A stretch of DNA of 22,138 nucleotides from UBA8958 sp964571695 (lineage in GTDB: Bacteria; Desulfobacterota; Syntrophia; Syntrophales; UBA8958). Each line of letters opens with the position of its first letter. Position 1 is the stretch's first letter. This document shows, piece after piece, positions 14,407 to 22,138 of this stretch. Where the stretch lies: contig CAZNDG010000045.1 in assembly GCA_964571695.1 (NCBI GenBank), positions 1 through 22,138 on the forward strand, in the 5' to 3' direction. Made by a program: the position numbers and the translations under genes. The notes beneath the pieces are model-generated. The model searched no databases. It was not told where the DNA came from and was given only the letters and a program-made list of their open reading frames with translations.

Positions 14407-16156
14407 GATTGAGATGGGCATAAGAGATGCGTTCATCAAAAAAAGCGGATTGCCTGCCTGCTGTCTTTTAATTATACTATGTATATCAGTTTATTACCCA
14501 ATTTTGCACTTTGATTTCCTCAGCTTTGATGAGGAACAGTATGTCACAAAGAACCCCATGGTTCAGGCTGGGCTAACCTGGGAAGGTTTCCAGTGGGCCT
14601 TTACGACCACCGAGGCGGGATTTTGGCAACCGGTTGTTTGGCTTTCCCACATGCTGGACTGTGAACTCTTTGGAATGAATCCCGGGGGGCATCATATTAG
14701 CAACCTGCTCCTTCATATGGTGAATACGCTGCTTCTCTTCCTGATGCTCAAGTCCATGACCGATGCTCCTGCGCGTAGCGCTTTTGTGGCGGCACTATTT
14801 GCCGTTCATCCCCTCCATGTGGAGTCAGTGGCCTGGGTGGCCGATCGTAAGGACCTCCTTTGCGCTTTGTTTTGGTTTCTTACCATGAGCGCCTATTTTT
14901 TTTATGTCAAAAGTCCGGGAATGCTTCGCTATCTGTATGTTATTGTTTTATTCATCATAGGGCTTATGTCGAAGCCAATGATAGTTACACTTCCGGCCAT
15001 CCTGCTCTTTTTAGATTTCTGGCCTTTGCGACGTCTATCGGAGGCACCCCTTTCTATGGGCCGCGATATTGTGACGATAATAAAGGCCAGTAGAAATTGC
15101 CGGTGGCTTGTGCTGGAAAAAATACCGTTGTTCCTTATGACGATGCCTATAATATTGATTACATTTCTCGCAGAAACACAGGCGGAGGCGTTGCCGCCGC
15201 AAGCGGCCTTCCCTCTCCACCTGCGCTTGGCCAATACCTTGGTCAATTATGTCCATTATCTGGGTAAGACATTTTACCCCCTTCACCTATCCATATTTTA
15301 TCCCCAGCCGGGATTGCGTCCCCTGTGGCAGCCCTTTCTGGCCGGATTGTTTCTGGCCGGTTTGACAATTCTGGCATTGCGCATGTCCCGCCGTTATCCC
15401 TATATCGTGACCGGTTGGTTCTGGTATGTCATTGCCCTTGTCCCAGTGATCGGTTTAATTCAGGTAGGTTCCCATGTAATGGCTGACCGTTATACTTATA
15501 TTCCTTTGATTGGAATTTTTATGCTTGTGGCTTGGGGCGGTTCTGAAATCCTTAACAACTGTGGCTGGCAGCGAATGTCGCTGTATGTTGCCTGTGTGAT
15601 GGTAGTCGTTTTGGCACTCATTGCAGGGAAACAGGTACATGTCTGGCAAAACACGGAGACCGTTTTTCGTCAAGCATTGGCTGCGACAGAGAATAATTAC
15701 CTGGCACACAACAATCTGGGTGCGGTTCTTATGGATTGTGGTAAAGTGGAGGAGGCATCCTTACATTATCGTGAAAGCCTTCGCATAAAACCGCATTTCA
15801 ATCTGGCACGGGTGAATCTTGGCAATGCATTAATTACTATGGGACGTATTGACGAAGGAATATTATGTTACCGAACGGTGTTGAAGAACAACCCGAAGGA
15901 CAGGCTGGCCATGCGCAATTTGGCAGATATTTTTCTTAAGCAGGGAAATTATGTCGAGTCACTGGTAATATACAAGAAATTATACGGTCATGATCCTAAT
16001 GATCCGGGACTAAACAACAATATGGGAGTGGCATTGTCCCTTTCCGGTCAACCGGCGCCAGCGGTGTTTTATCTAAAAAGGGCCTTGACACTTAATCCTG
16101 ATAATATTGAGGCAAAAGACAACCTTCGGAAGCTCGGCTATGCGAATGGTCAGTGA
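14387..16156 (+). CDS. GT-C/TMTC-like membrane glycosyltransferase with TPRs, copy 3, with altered acidic motif
   Basis: 589 residues, with four TPRs at the end. It keeps HPLHVESVAWVADRKDLL and ADRYTYIPLIGIF. However, the first-loop acidic pair is Asp-Glu (SFDEEQYV, Asp48-Glu49) instead of Asp-Asp, and the WHPLTWLS motif reads WQPVVWLS, losing the His. Many GT-C enzymes use varied acidic pairs, so activity may be kept with altered donor or acceptor choice, or the copy may have a non-catalytic role. It overlaps copy 2 by 20 bases; an alternative ATG at 14414 would start after the copy-2 stop. The next gene overlaps its end by 17 bases. Confidence 0.8.
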   Translation: MVLRITEIEMGIRDAFIKKSGLPACCLLIILCISVYYPILHFDFLSFDEEQYVTKNPMVQAGLTWEGFQWAFTTTEAGFWQPVVWLSHMLDCELFGMNPGGHHISNLLLHMVNTLLLFLMLKSMTDAPARSAFVAALFAVHPLHVESVAWVADRKDLLCALFWFLTMSAYFFYVKSPGMLRYLYVIVLFIIGLMSKPMIVTLPAILLFLDFWPLRRLSEAPLSMGRDIVTIIKASRNCRWLVLEKIPLFLMTMPIILITFLAETQAEALPPQAAFPLHLRLANTLVNYVHYLGKTFYPLHLSIFYPQPGLRPLWQPFLAGLFLAGLTILALRMSRRYPYIVTGWFWYVIALVPVIGLIQVGSHVMADRYTYIPLIGIFMLVAWGGSEILNNCGWQRMSLYVACVMVVVLALIAGKQVHVWQNTETVFRQALAATENNYLAHNNLGAVLMDCGKVEEASLHYRESLRIKPHFNLARVNLGNALITMGRIDEGILCYRTVLKNNPKDRLAMRNLADIFLKQGNYVESLVIYKKLYGHDPNDPGLNNNMGVALSLSGQPAPAVFYLKRALTLNPDNIEAKDNLRKLGYANGQ

Positions 16157-17588
16157 AAGCGATAAGTTGCCCATCCGCTACCGGGAAGAGCGAAAACGGT
16201 TATGGGATAAAATAGCCCACTGGCGCGCGGCCGGTTTGGGTTGGGGTAATTACTACCATCAGCGTTTGGTGGATATCTATCGGTTCATCATTCCGGCGGG
16301 TATGCGGGTTTTGGAAATTGGTTGTGCCGAAGGGGATCTCCTTGCCGCCCTGAAACCTTCCCAAGGTGTTGGCATTGATTTCTCCCCGCAGATGATTAGG
16401 CAGGCAAAGGAGAAATATCCACAATACAAATTTCGACAAGTTGATGCACATGATATCAGCGAGGCCGGTGAATTCGACTTTGTCATCCTATCCGATCTGG
16501 TCAATGATCTATGGGATGTACAGGCTGTTTTGGACAGAATACAACGGGTTACGTCAGATCATACAAGAATTGTTATCAATACATACAGCCGTGTTTGGGA
16601 GCTTCCCCTATTGCTGGCCAGATCGTTGCGCCTTGCCGCCCCGGTGCTCCCTCAGAACTGGTTGACAGTTAAGGACTTAGAAAATCTCCTGAATCTGGCA
16701 GGATACGAAATCATTCATAATTGGGGAGAGGTCATTTGTCCCTTGGCTTTGCCTTTCTTGTCACCGCTATGCAATCAGTATTTAGTAAAACTGTGGCCGT
16801 GCCGCCTACTATCCCTAAGCCATTTTATTGTGGCAAGACCGCTCGGTGCAAAGGCGCTGCCACCGCCTGAGCCCATAGTTTCGGTTATTGTTCCGGCCAG
16901 AAATGAAGAAGGGAACATAAAGGAAATTGTTCGGCGAGTGCCTGAAATGGGAGCAGGAACGGAAATAATATTTGTTGAAGGTCATTCCACTGACCAGACC
17001 GTTCAGGCAATAAAGGATGCCATGAACAGTTGTCCGTCACGACGCTGTTTGCTGGTTAGACAAACAGGTGAGGGAAAGGGCGATGCAGTGCGTTCAGGTT
17101 TTTCAAATGCTTCAGGGGATATCTTGATGATTCTCGATGCGGACCTGACGGTGCCGCCGGAAGATTTGCCTCGCTTCTATAATGTTTTGGTGAGTGGCAG
17201 GGGTGAGTTTGCCAACGGGGTGCGGCTTGTATATCCCATGGAGAAGGAGGCCATGCGTTTTCTGAATTTTTTAGGCAATAAGTTTTTTAGTCTGGCCTTT
17301 TCCTGGTTGCTGGGGCAGTCCATAAAGGATACACTTTGCGGCACCAAAGCCCTTTGGCGAAGAGATTACGAACGGATTGCTGACAACCGGGATTACTTTG
17401 GTGATTTTGATCCTTTTGGTGACTTCGATCTCCTGTTCGGTGCGGCTAAGCTGAACATGAAGATTCGAGATGTGCCTATTCGTTATCGCGAAAGAACTTA
17501 TGGTTCCACAAACATAAGGCGCTGGAGGCATGGCTTACTGCTGCTACGGATGACCCTTTTTGCCCTCCGGAGGATAAAATTTGTATGA
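16140..17588 (+). CDS. fusion of SAM methyltransferase and DPM1-like family 2 glycosyltransferase
   Basis: 482 residues in two domains. Residues about 20-235 form a class I SAM methyltransferase: motif I VLEIGCAEGD at 57-66, then GVGIDFSPQMI and FDFVILSDLVND. Residues about 245-480 form a GT2 domain: VSVIVPARNEEGN from 247, GKGDAVRSGF, the DADLTVPPEDL metal-binding motif (Asp333-Ala-Asp335) and the GSTNIRRWRHGL tail, as in dolichyl/polyprenyl-phosphate sugar synthases. Such enzymes load a nucleotide-sugar onto a lipid phosphate, giving the donor that GT-C enzymes use. No membrane anchor is seen at the C-terminus. ATG 16140 is supported by GGAAG seven bases upstream (16128-16132). ATG 16146 and a TTG at 16107 are alternatives. 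The fusion suggests that methyl and sugar transfer act on one pathway. Confidence 0.82.
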   Translation: MRMVSESDKLPIRYREERKRLWDKIAHWRAAGLGWGNYYHQRLVDIYRFIIPAGMRVLEIGCAEGDLLAALKPSQGVGIDFSPQMIRQAKEKYPQYKFRQVDAHDISEAGEFDFVILSDLVNDLWDVQAVLDRIQRVTSDHTRIVINTYSRVWELPLLLARSLRLAAPVLPQNWLTVKDLENLLNLAGYEIIHNWGEVICPLALPFLSPLCNQYLVKLWPCRLLSLSHFIVARPLGAKALPPPEPIVSVIVPARNEEGNIKEIVRRVPEMGAGTEIIFVEGHSTDQTVQAIKDAMNSCPSRRCLLVRQTGEGKGDAVRSGFSNASGDILMILDADLTVPPEDLPRFYNVLVSGRGEFANGVRLVYPMEKEAMRFLNFLGNKFFSLAFSWLLGQSIKDTLCGTKALWRRDYERIADNRDYFGDFDPFGDFDLLFGAAKLNMKIRDVPIRYRERTYGSTNIRRWRHGLLLLRMTLFALRRIKFV

Positions 17589-17601
17589 GCGGGTGTTGCT
17601 G

Positions 17602-18363
17602 ATGAACCGATTTGATAGTGGATCAGAGCGGGCGAGAAGGGAAATAGAGCATGGCCGCATAATTAGCCGGGCTGATACGGAGAAAATCTGGGGTTGGAAT
17701 ACACCGGCAGGACGACTTCGCGCCCGGCGACGGGGGGAGATGATCATGCTGAAAGCAGGCTTACAACCCACCATGAACGTTTTGGAGATTGGCTGTGGGA
17801 CGGGCCTTTTCACGGCGATCTTTGCCCAAAGCGGCGCCCGGATACTTGCCGTGGACATATCTCGAGACCTGATAAATAAAGCTGTTGTGAGGAACCTGCC
17901 GTCAGATCGAGTGCAATTCAGCAATGTGCCGTTCGAGGATGAAAAGGTCGAGGGTCTTTTCGATGCGGTCGTGGGATCATCAATCCTCCATCATCTGGAT
18001 ATAGAGCAAGCACTGAGGCTTATTTTTAAACTCTTGTTGCCCGGTGGCATCATGTCCTTTGCTGAACCCAACATGCTGAACCCGCAAATAATGATTCAAA
18101 AAAACGTTCCCTGGTTAAAGGAAAGACTGGGCGATTCTCCGGATGAAACGGCCTTTTTCCCATGGGGGCTTGGCAAACAGATTGCCGCCGCAGGTTTTTC
18201 GGATGTAGAGGTCATACCCTTCGACTGGCTTCACCCCCTGACGCCGAAGTCCATGATCAGTGCCTTTATTCTGCTGGGGAGCGTTTTAGAGAAGGTGCCG
18301 ATGATCCGAAACCTTGCGGGATCGCTACTCATATCGGCCCGAAAGCCTGCCAAGAAAAGATGA
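17602..18363 (+). CDS. class I SAM-dependent methyltransferase
   Basis: 253 residues. The SAM-binding motif I VLEIGCGTGLFT is at 60-71, the acidic strand end is LAVDIS, and post-motif signals FDAVVGSSILHHL and LLLPGGIMSFAEPN follow. The N-terminal WGWNTPAGRLRARRR patch is typical of methyltransferases found in polysaccharide and glycan clusters. The substrate is unknown; a lipid-linked sugar, glycan or pilin are all possible from context. The start is placed at ATG 17602, 13 bases after the fusion gene; an in-frame TTG at 17581 would overlap that gene. Its stop overlaps the ATG of the next gene as ATGA, so it belongs to the same operon. Confidence 0.78.
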   Translation: MNRFDSGSERARREIEHGRIISRADTEKIWGWNTPAGRLRARRRGEMIMLKAGLQPTMNVLEIGCGTGLFTAIFAQSGARILAVDISRDLINKAVVRNLPSDRVQFSNVPFEDEKVEGLFDAVVGSSILHHLDIEQALRLIFKLLLPGGIMSFAEPNMLNPQIMIQKNVPWLKERLGDSPDETAFFPWGLGKQIAAAGFSDVEVIPFDWLHPLTPKSMISAFILLGSVLEKVPMIRNLAGSLLISARKPAKKR

Positions 18364-19937
18364 ATCGATACGCTGACGGAAAAACAATTGCCACGATACT
18401 GCTTATCGTCATCACCCTAACTGCTTATTGGAATATCCGTTATCATGAATTCATCTTTTTTGATGACCAGATATACATTACCAATAACCGTCATGTGCAT
18501 GAGGGCTTCAGCAAAGAAAGCCTTGTCTGGGCCTTTACCAATACCGATACAGGGCACTGGCATCCAATAACCTGGATTTCTCATATAATGGATTACGAAC
18601 TGTTTCGTCTGAATCCGGCCGGGCATTATGGAACAAACATCTTGCTACATTTGATTAATGTCCTGTTGCTGTTGATCTGTCTGCAAAAGCTGACGGGCAG
18701 ATTTTGGCACAGCCTCATGGTCTCCGCTCTCTTTGCCGTTCATCCCCTGAATGTGGAGTCTGTAGCCTGGGTGGCGGAACGTAAGAACCTCCTGAGCACT
18801 ACATTCTGGCTACTGACCATGCTTTGCTATGCTCGTTATGTAAAGAAGCCAAGTCCTGTCCGATACCTGCTCTTGACGATTGTTTTTATCGGCGGTCTGC
18901 TGACCAAACCTATGCTGGTCACCCTGCCATTTGTATTGCTCCTTCTTGATGTGTGGCCGCTACGGCGAACCGACTTTAAAAGGATTCCCTGGGGACTGCT
19001 TACCGAGAAATCTCCACTCATTGTTTTATCCATTATCTCCGTAATCATGACCATAGCTGCCGCCCATTCCGTCGGGACTATTGCCGAAATGAACGCCATA
19101 ACTCTGACTGACCGTATCCAGAATGCCTTCCTTTCCTACGCCATTTATATCTACAAGATGTTCTGGCCTTTTGATCTTGCCGTTTTTTATCCCTATCCTA
19201 AGGTATTTAATCCCTTGATTGTTGCGCTTGCTGCCTTTTTTCTCTTGATGATTTCAGCAATGGCTTGGCGGTTACGACGAGCTCAACCCTACTTATTGTT
19301 AGGCTGGTTATGGTTTCTCGGAACGTTGCTGCCCGTGATAGGACTGATCCAAGTCGGGCAGCAGGCACTGGCGGACCGCTATACATATGTGCCGATGATC
19401 GGTCTGTTTATCATGCTTGTTTGGGGCATCCCAGCACTTTTCAAAGAGTGGGCGCTTTCAGTAAATTTGAAGGCAGTTTCGGCACTGATATTGTTGGCGC
19501 TATCATTCCTGACTTGGCGACAAGTACAGATCTGGGAAAGCAACAGTTCTCTCTTTCAGCATACATTAATGGTAACGGTCGAGAATCAAAAGGGACATCA
19601 TGGCTTGGGTATGGCCTATTACTCAAAGGGTGAAACAGATAGGGCGTTAAGGCACCTAAAGGAGTCCCTGCGCATTAAGCAAGATGAAACAATCCACAAT
19701 GATTTGGGAAATGTATACATGGCAGCAAAAAATTATCAAGAGGCGGAGGGTCACTTCCGGACAGCCTTGCAGTATAATGCCAAAAGCGCAAAGGCCCATA
19801 ACAATATGGGGGCAGCCCTGGCTTCTCAGGGGCGCAGTGAAGAAGCAATCGTTCATTTTAGGGCAGCATTAAAACTGGATCCCAATTATAATGCTGCCTT
19901 ATATAATCTTACAACGGCAATTAACGAAAAGAAATAA
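18360..19937 (+). CDS. GT-C/TMTC-like membrane glycosyltransferase with TPRs, copy 4 (short form)
   Basis: 525 residues, the shortest complete copy: the full membrane half but only three TPRs. The acidic pair is FFDD (Asp35-Asp36). HWHPITWIS, HPLNVESVAWVAERKNLL and ADRYTYVPMIGLF are conserved. ATG 18360 is chosen over any upstream start because it forms an ATGA overlap with the methyltransferase gene and opens straight into the first membrane helix. The open frame extends back to 18162, but that stretch is the methyltransferase gene read in another frame. Confidence 0.82.
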   Translation: MNRYADGKTIATILLIVITLTAYWNIRYHEFIFFDDQIYITNNRHVHEGFSKESLVWAFTNTDTGHWHPITWISHIMDYELFRLNPAGHYGTNILLHLINVLLLLICLQKLTGRFWHSLMVSALFAVHPLNVESVAWVAERKNLLSTTFWLLTMLCYARYVKKPSPVRYLLLTIVFIGGLLTKPMLVTLPFVLLLLDVWPLRRTDFKRIPWGLLTEKSPLIVLSIISVIMTIAAAHSVGTIAEMNAITLTDRIQNAFLSYAIYIYKMFWPFDLAVFYPYPKVFNPLIVALAAFFLLMISAMAWRLRRAQPYLLLGWLWFLGTLLPVIGLIQVGQQALADRYTYVPMIGLFIMLVWGIPALFKEWALSVNLKAVSALILLALSFLTWRQVQIWESNSSLFQHTLMVTVENQKGHHGLGMAYYSKGETDRALRHLKESLRIKQDETIHNDLGNVYMAAKNYQEAEGHFRTALQYNAKSAKAHNNMGAALASQGRSEEAIVHFRAALKLDPNYNAALYNLTTAINEKK

Positions 19938-19958
19938 AATGCTGCCAAGGGATCATTC

Positions 19959-21740
19959 ATGAGTGGATCAGGCCAGCCGCTGCATAATCAGAAGAGTATT
20001 TTTGCATGTGCCTTAATTATTCTCAGTTTATCCGTGCTTTTGGTTTATTGGCCGGTTCAACATTTTGAATTTATCAGTTACGATGACAACGTTTATGTAA
20101 CAACAAACCGCCATATCCAATCCGGCTTAACGTGGACCAATATTAAATGGGCATTTATTACCACTGAGACAGCCAACTGGCATCCACTAACATGGTTGTC
20201 TCTAATGGTTGACCATGAGCTATATGCCTTGAATGCCGGAGGTTATCATTGGACGAATCTGCTTCTTCACCTTGTAAATACCATGCTCCTCTTGATTCTG
20301 CTATCCAGAATTACGGGATCTTTCTGGAAGAGCGCATTTGTAGCGGCATTATTTGGTCTGCATCCTCTTCATGTTGAATCTGTGGCCTGGGTCGCAGAAC
20401 GTAAAGATGTCTTGAGTGGTTTTTTCGGCCTCCTGACATTGCTGGCTTATAGTGATTTTGTTCATCGGCCGGCACGCAAGAGTTATTATTTGACCCTTTT
20501 CCTGTTCATTCTGTCCTTGCTGTCGAAGCCAATGTTGGTCACATTACCTTTTGCAATGCTGCTACTGGATTACTGGCCCTTAAATCGCTTCAATACCAAT
20601 CCAATTGAGTTATTCATCTCTCCAAATCAATTTTCAACCGGATATTTAAAACAAATATGGCCTTTTGTTTGGGAAAAGGCCCCCTTTTTTATTCTTTCTG
20701 TGATCTCCGGAATCATAACCATTGTTGCTCAACATCAGGGAGGCGCGACATCTTCCCTAACGGTGTTGCCATTCGAGCTTCGTCTTATCAACGCAGTTGT
20801 ATCATATGCTTTATATATAAAGAAAATGTTCTGGCCTTTGGACTTGGCGTTACTTTACCCGCATCCCCTTTCCTGGCCCCTCTGGCAGATATGCCTCTCA
20901 TTTGCTGTGCTGTTTTCTCTTAGTGTCCTTGTATTTGTTTTCCGAAGAAATCGTCCGTATCTGGCTGTGGGATGGTTATGGTATCTCGGGATGCTTATAC
21001 CTGTAATTGGCATCATCCAGGTTGGAAATCAGGCACTTGCAGACCGCTATACATATCTTCCGCTTATCGGGGTTTTCATTATGATTACCTGGGGCATGTC
21101 GGATATGCTCAAAAATTTCAAATGTCACCGAATGATCTATTGTTTTTTATCTCTTGGCAGTTTGATTTTTTTCATCATCATATCAATACACCAGTTAAAT
21201 TTCTGGCAAGACAGCATATCAGTGTTTAGCCGTTCTGTGGCAGTCAGCAAGAACAATGCTCAGATGCACTATAATCTGGGGATTGCCTATAAAGATAAAG
21301 GATTTTACGATAAAGCGATTCAGCAATACCGTACGGCGATAGAATTGAATCCGGGTGATCCAACTATTTATAACAATCTTGGCATTGCGCTTTTTTTACA
21401 GGGTAACTTTGAAGGGGCAGTTTCGGAGTTCAACCAAGCGTTAAAGATTAAACCGGACCATGCCGGAGCCCATAATAATATGGGTGTTGTCCTCTATTAC
21501 GGAGGCGAAATTGACCGCGCCATTCAACATCTCAAGCAGGCATTAAGCTTAGTCCCCGAATATGCTAATGCTCACTATTATCTGGCTTTGTCTTTAAAGA
21601 GTAAAGACAATTTGAAGGAAGCTAATGAACATTTTCAAAAAGCTGCGGCAATAAATAAACAATATCAGAAATTCGGGGGGAAAAATCAATTTGATGTGAT
21701 TATGAATTCAATTGAAGACAGCAAAAGACACCGGCAGTAA
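19959..21740 (+). CDS. GT-C/TMTC-like membrane glycosyltransferase with TPRs, copy 5
   Basis: 593 residues. The acidic pair is SYDD (Asp42-Asp43). NWHPLTWLS, HPLHVESVAWVAERKDVL and ADRYTYLPLIGVF are conserved. There are four well-formed TPRs (for example NNLGIALFLQGNFEGAVSEF), then an extra charged tail of about 25 residues with no similarity to the other copies. An AAGGGA ribosome site (from 19947) precedes ATG 19959. It lies 21 bases after copy 4. Its loop between membrane segments near residue 215-235 is longer than in the other copies. Confidence 0.82.
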   Translation: MSGSGQPLHNQKSIFACALIILSLSVLLVYWPVQHFEFISYDDNVYVTTNRHIQSGLTWTNIKWAFITTETANWHPLTWLSLMVDHELYALNAGGYHWTNLLLHLVNTMLLLILLSRITGSFWKSAFVAALFGLHPLHVESVAWVAERKDVLSGFFGLLTLLAYSDFVHRPARKSYYLTLFLFILSLLSKPMLVTLPFAMLLLDYWPLNRFNTNPIELFISPNQFSTGYLKQIWPFVWEKAPFFILSVISGIITIVAQHQGGATSSLTVLPFELRLINAVVSYALYIKKMFWPLDLALLYPHPLSWPLWQICLSFAVLFSLSVLVFVFRRNRPYLAVGWLWYLGMLIPVIGIIQVGNQALADRYTYLPLIGVFIMITWGMSDMLKNFKCHRMIYCFLSLGSLIFFIIISIHQLNFWQDSISVFSRSVAVSKNNAQMHYNLGIAYKDKGFYDKAIQQYRTAIELNPGDPTIYNNLGIALFLQGNFEGAVSEFNQALKIKPDHAGAHNNMGVVLYYGGEIDRAIQHLKQALSLVPEYANAHYYLALSLKSKDNLKEANEHFQKAAAINKQYQKFGGKNQFDVIMNSIEDSKRHRQ

Positions 21741-21751
21741 AACGCGCAAAC

Positions 21752-22138
21752 ATGCAATGCATAGGACGACATGCCGCAAGACAAGAAAAATCCAACCCTT
21801 CGAGAAGTCTTAGACGAAGCCGACTCGCACATTATATTTTCATTGCGATTCTTGTTGTCATTGCCTACCTACCTATTTTCACGGGAGATTTTGTATTTGA
21901 CGATCAGACACTGATCAGGGATAATACCTATATAACAAGGCTTCAATCTGTATCCTCTTACCTTTCCCAAGAAGACGGCATAGTTGATAAACGTGACAAA
22001 GGCCTGCTTCACACGGGCTATTACCGGCCCCTGCTCAATATCACCTACTTTATGGACTACAAAATATGGGGGATGAAGGCTTACGGATTCCGGATAACGA
22101 ATCTGATTTTGCATATTCTGGTCTGTTTTTTGTTATAC
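21752..22138 (+). CDS. sixth, divergent GT-C/TMTC-like protein, 5' part only (runs off the window)
   Basis: ATG 21752 opens a frame that is still open at the window end (129 codons). After a basic N-terminus comes a membrane helix and GDFVFDDQTLIRDN with the acidic pair (Asp50-Asp51). A loop follows with GYYRPLLNITYFMDYKIWGM and FRITNLILHILV. The YYRPLLN pattern is closer to eukaryotic TMTC proteins than the WHPLTWLS form of copies 1-5, so this is a separate lineage within the same superfamily. It starts 11 bases after copy 5 and continues the operon. Whether it has TPRs cannot be seen. Confidence 0.7.
   Translation, partial: MQCIGRHAARQEKSNPSRSLRRSRLAHYIFIAILVVIAYLPIFTGDFVFDDQTLIRDNTYITRLQSVSSYLSQEDGIVDKRDKGLLHTGYYRPLLNITYFMDYKIWGMKAYGFRITNLILHILVCFLLY

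Noticed and set aside
18162..18359. Long N-terminal extension of GT-C copy 4
   Set aside because: It is the methyltransferase gene read in another frame, low in membrane or domain signal, while ATG 18360 forms an ATGA junction and begins at the first helix.
10736..21740. Calling the TPR membrane proteins O-GlcNAc transferases
   Set aside because: They have TPRs but no GT41 catalytic domain. The N-terminal half is a polytopic GT-C-type membrane domain, and TPRs follow it rather than precede it.
1..22138. CRISPR arrays, tRNA or rRNA genes, insertion sequences
   Set aside because: No regularly spaced direct repeats, no cloverleaf-like or rRNA-like stretch and no transposase frame were seen on either strand by eye.

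Overview
The window looks like a chromosomal scaffold piece from an anaerobic delta-type proteobacterium, most plausibly a Syntrophales-like or Geobacter-like organism. The reasons are a glutaconate-type CoA-transferase pair, type IV pilins whose N-termini closely resemble Geobacter PilA, a perfect sigma-54 promoter in front of the first pilin, and GC-rich housekeeping genes. A run of 100 Ns (1704-1803) marks a scaffold join. This assignment is inference from gene content only.

Left part (1-5476), housekeeping. gctA and the start of gctB (glutaconate CoA-transferase alpha and beta) read rightwards into the N gap. A hairpin terminator at 1869-1902 separates them from a leftward operon, queD - folE2 - nadE - small zinc-ribbon gene. 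The first three genes overlap by ATGA stop/start junctions. FolE2 and QueD together convert GTP towards preQ0/queuosine, and NadE is the glutamine-dependent NAD synthetase.

Middle part (5477-9449), accessory genes and gene remains. It holds a truncated AAA ATPase, an intact VapB/VapC-type toxin-antitoxin pair behind a palindromic operator, the tail of a mazF gene, an intact hipB-like regulator in front of a broken hipA fragment, an intact AAA/DUF4143 ATPase with a near-consensus promoter that predicts a leaderless mRNA, and a PIN-domain toxin gene broken by two frameshifts with an antitoxin remnant. The toxin-family remains are concentrated in about 4 kb.

Right part (9450-22138), the most interesting region. 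Two tandem type IV pilin genes are followed by a tightly packed rightward cluster. It has five complete genes and one cut-off gene for large polytopic membrane proteins of the GT-C/TMTC type: an N-terminal membrane glycosyltransferase-like half and, in the five complete copies, a C-terminal TPR half with about 3 to 6 repeats. In the middle lie a methyltransferase fused to a family-2 polyprenyl-phosphate-sugar-synthase-like glycosyltransferase, and a second methyltransferase. I read this as a candidate surface-protein, possibly pilin, O-glycosylation locus: the GT2 part would load a sugar on a lipid phosphate, the methyltransferases could decorate it or the glycan, and the GT-C/TPR proteins would transfer it outside the membrane. 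The genes and domains are seen in the sequence; the joint function and the pilin target are inference. Base composition is visibly more AT-rich here than in the left part, which fits separate ancestry.
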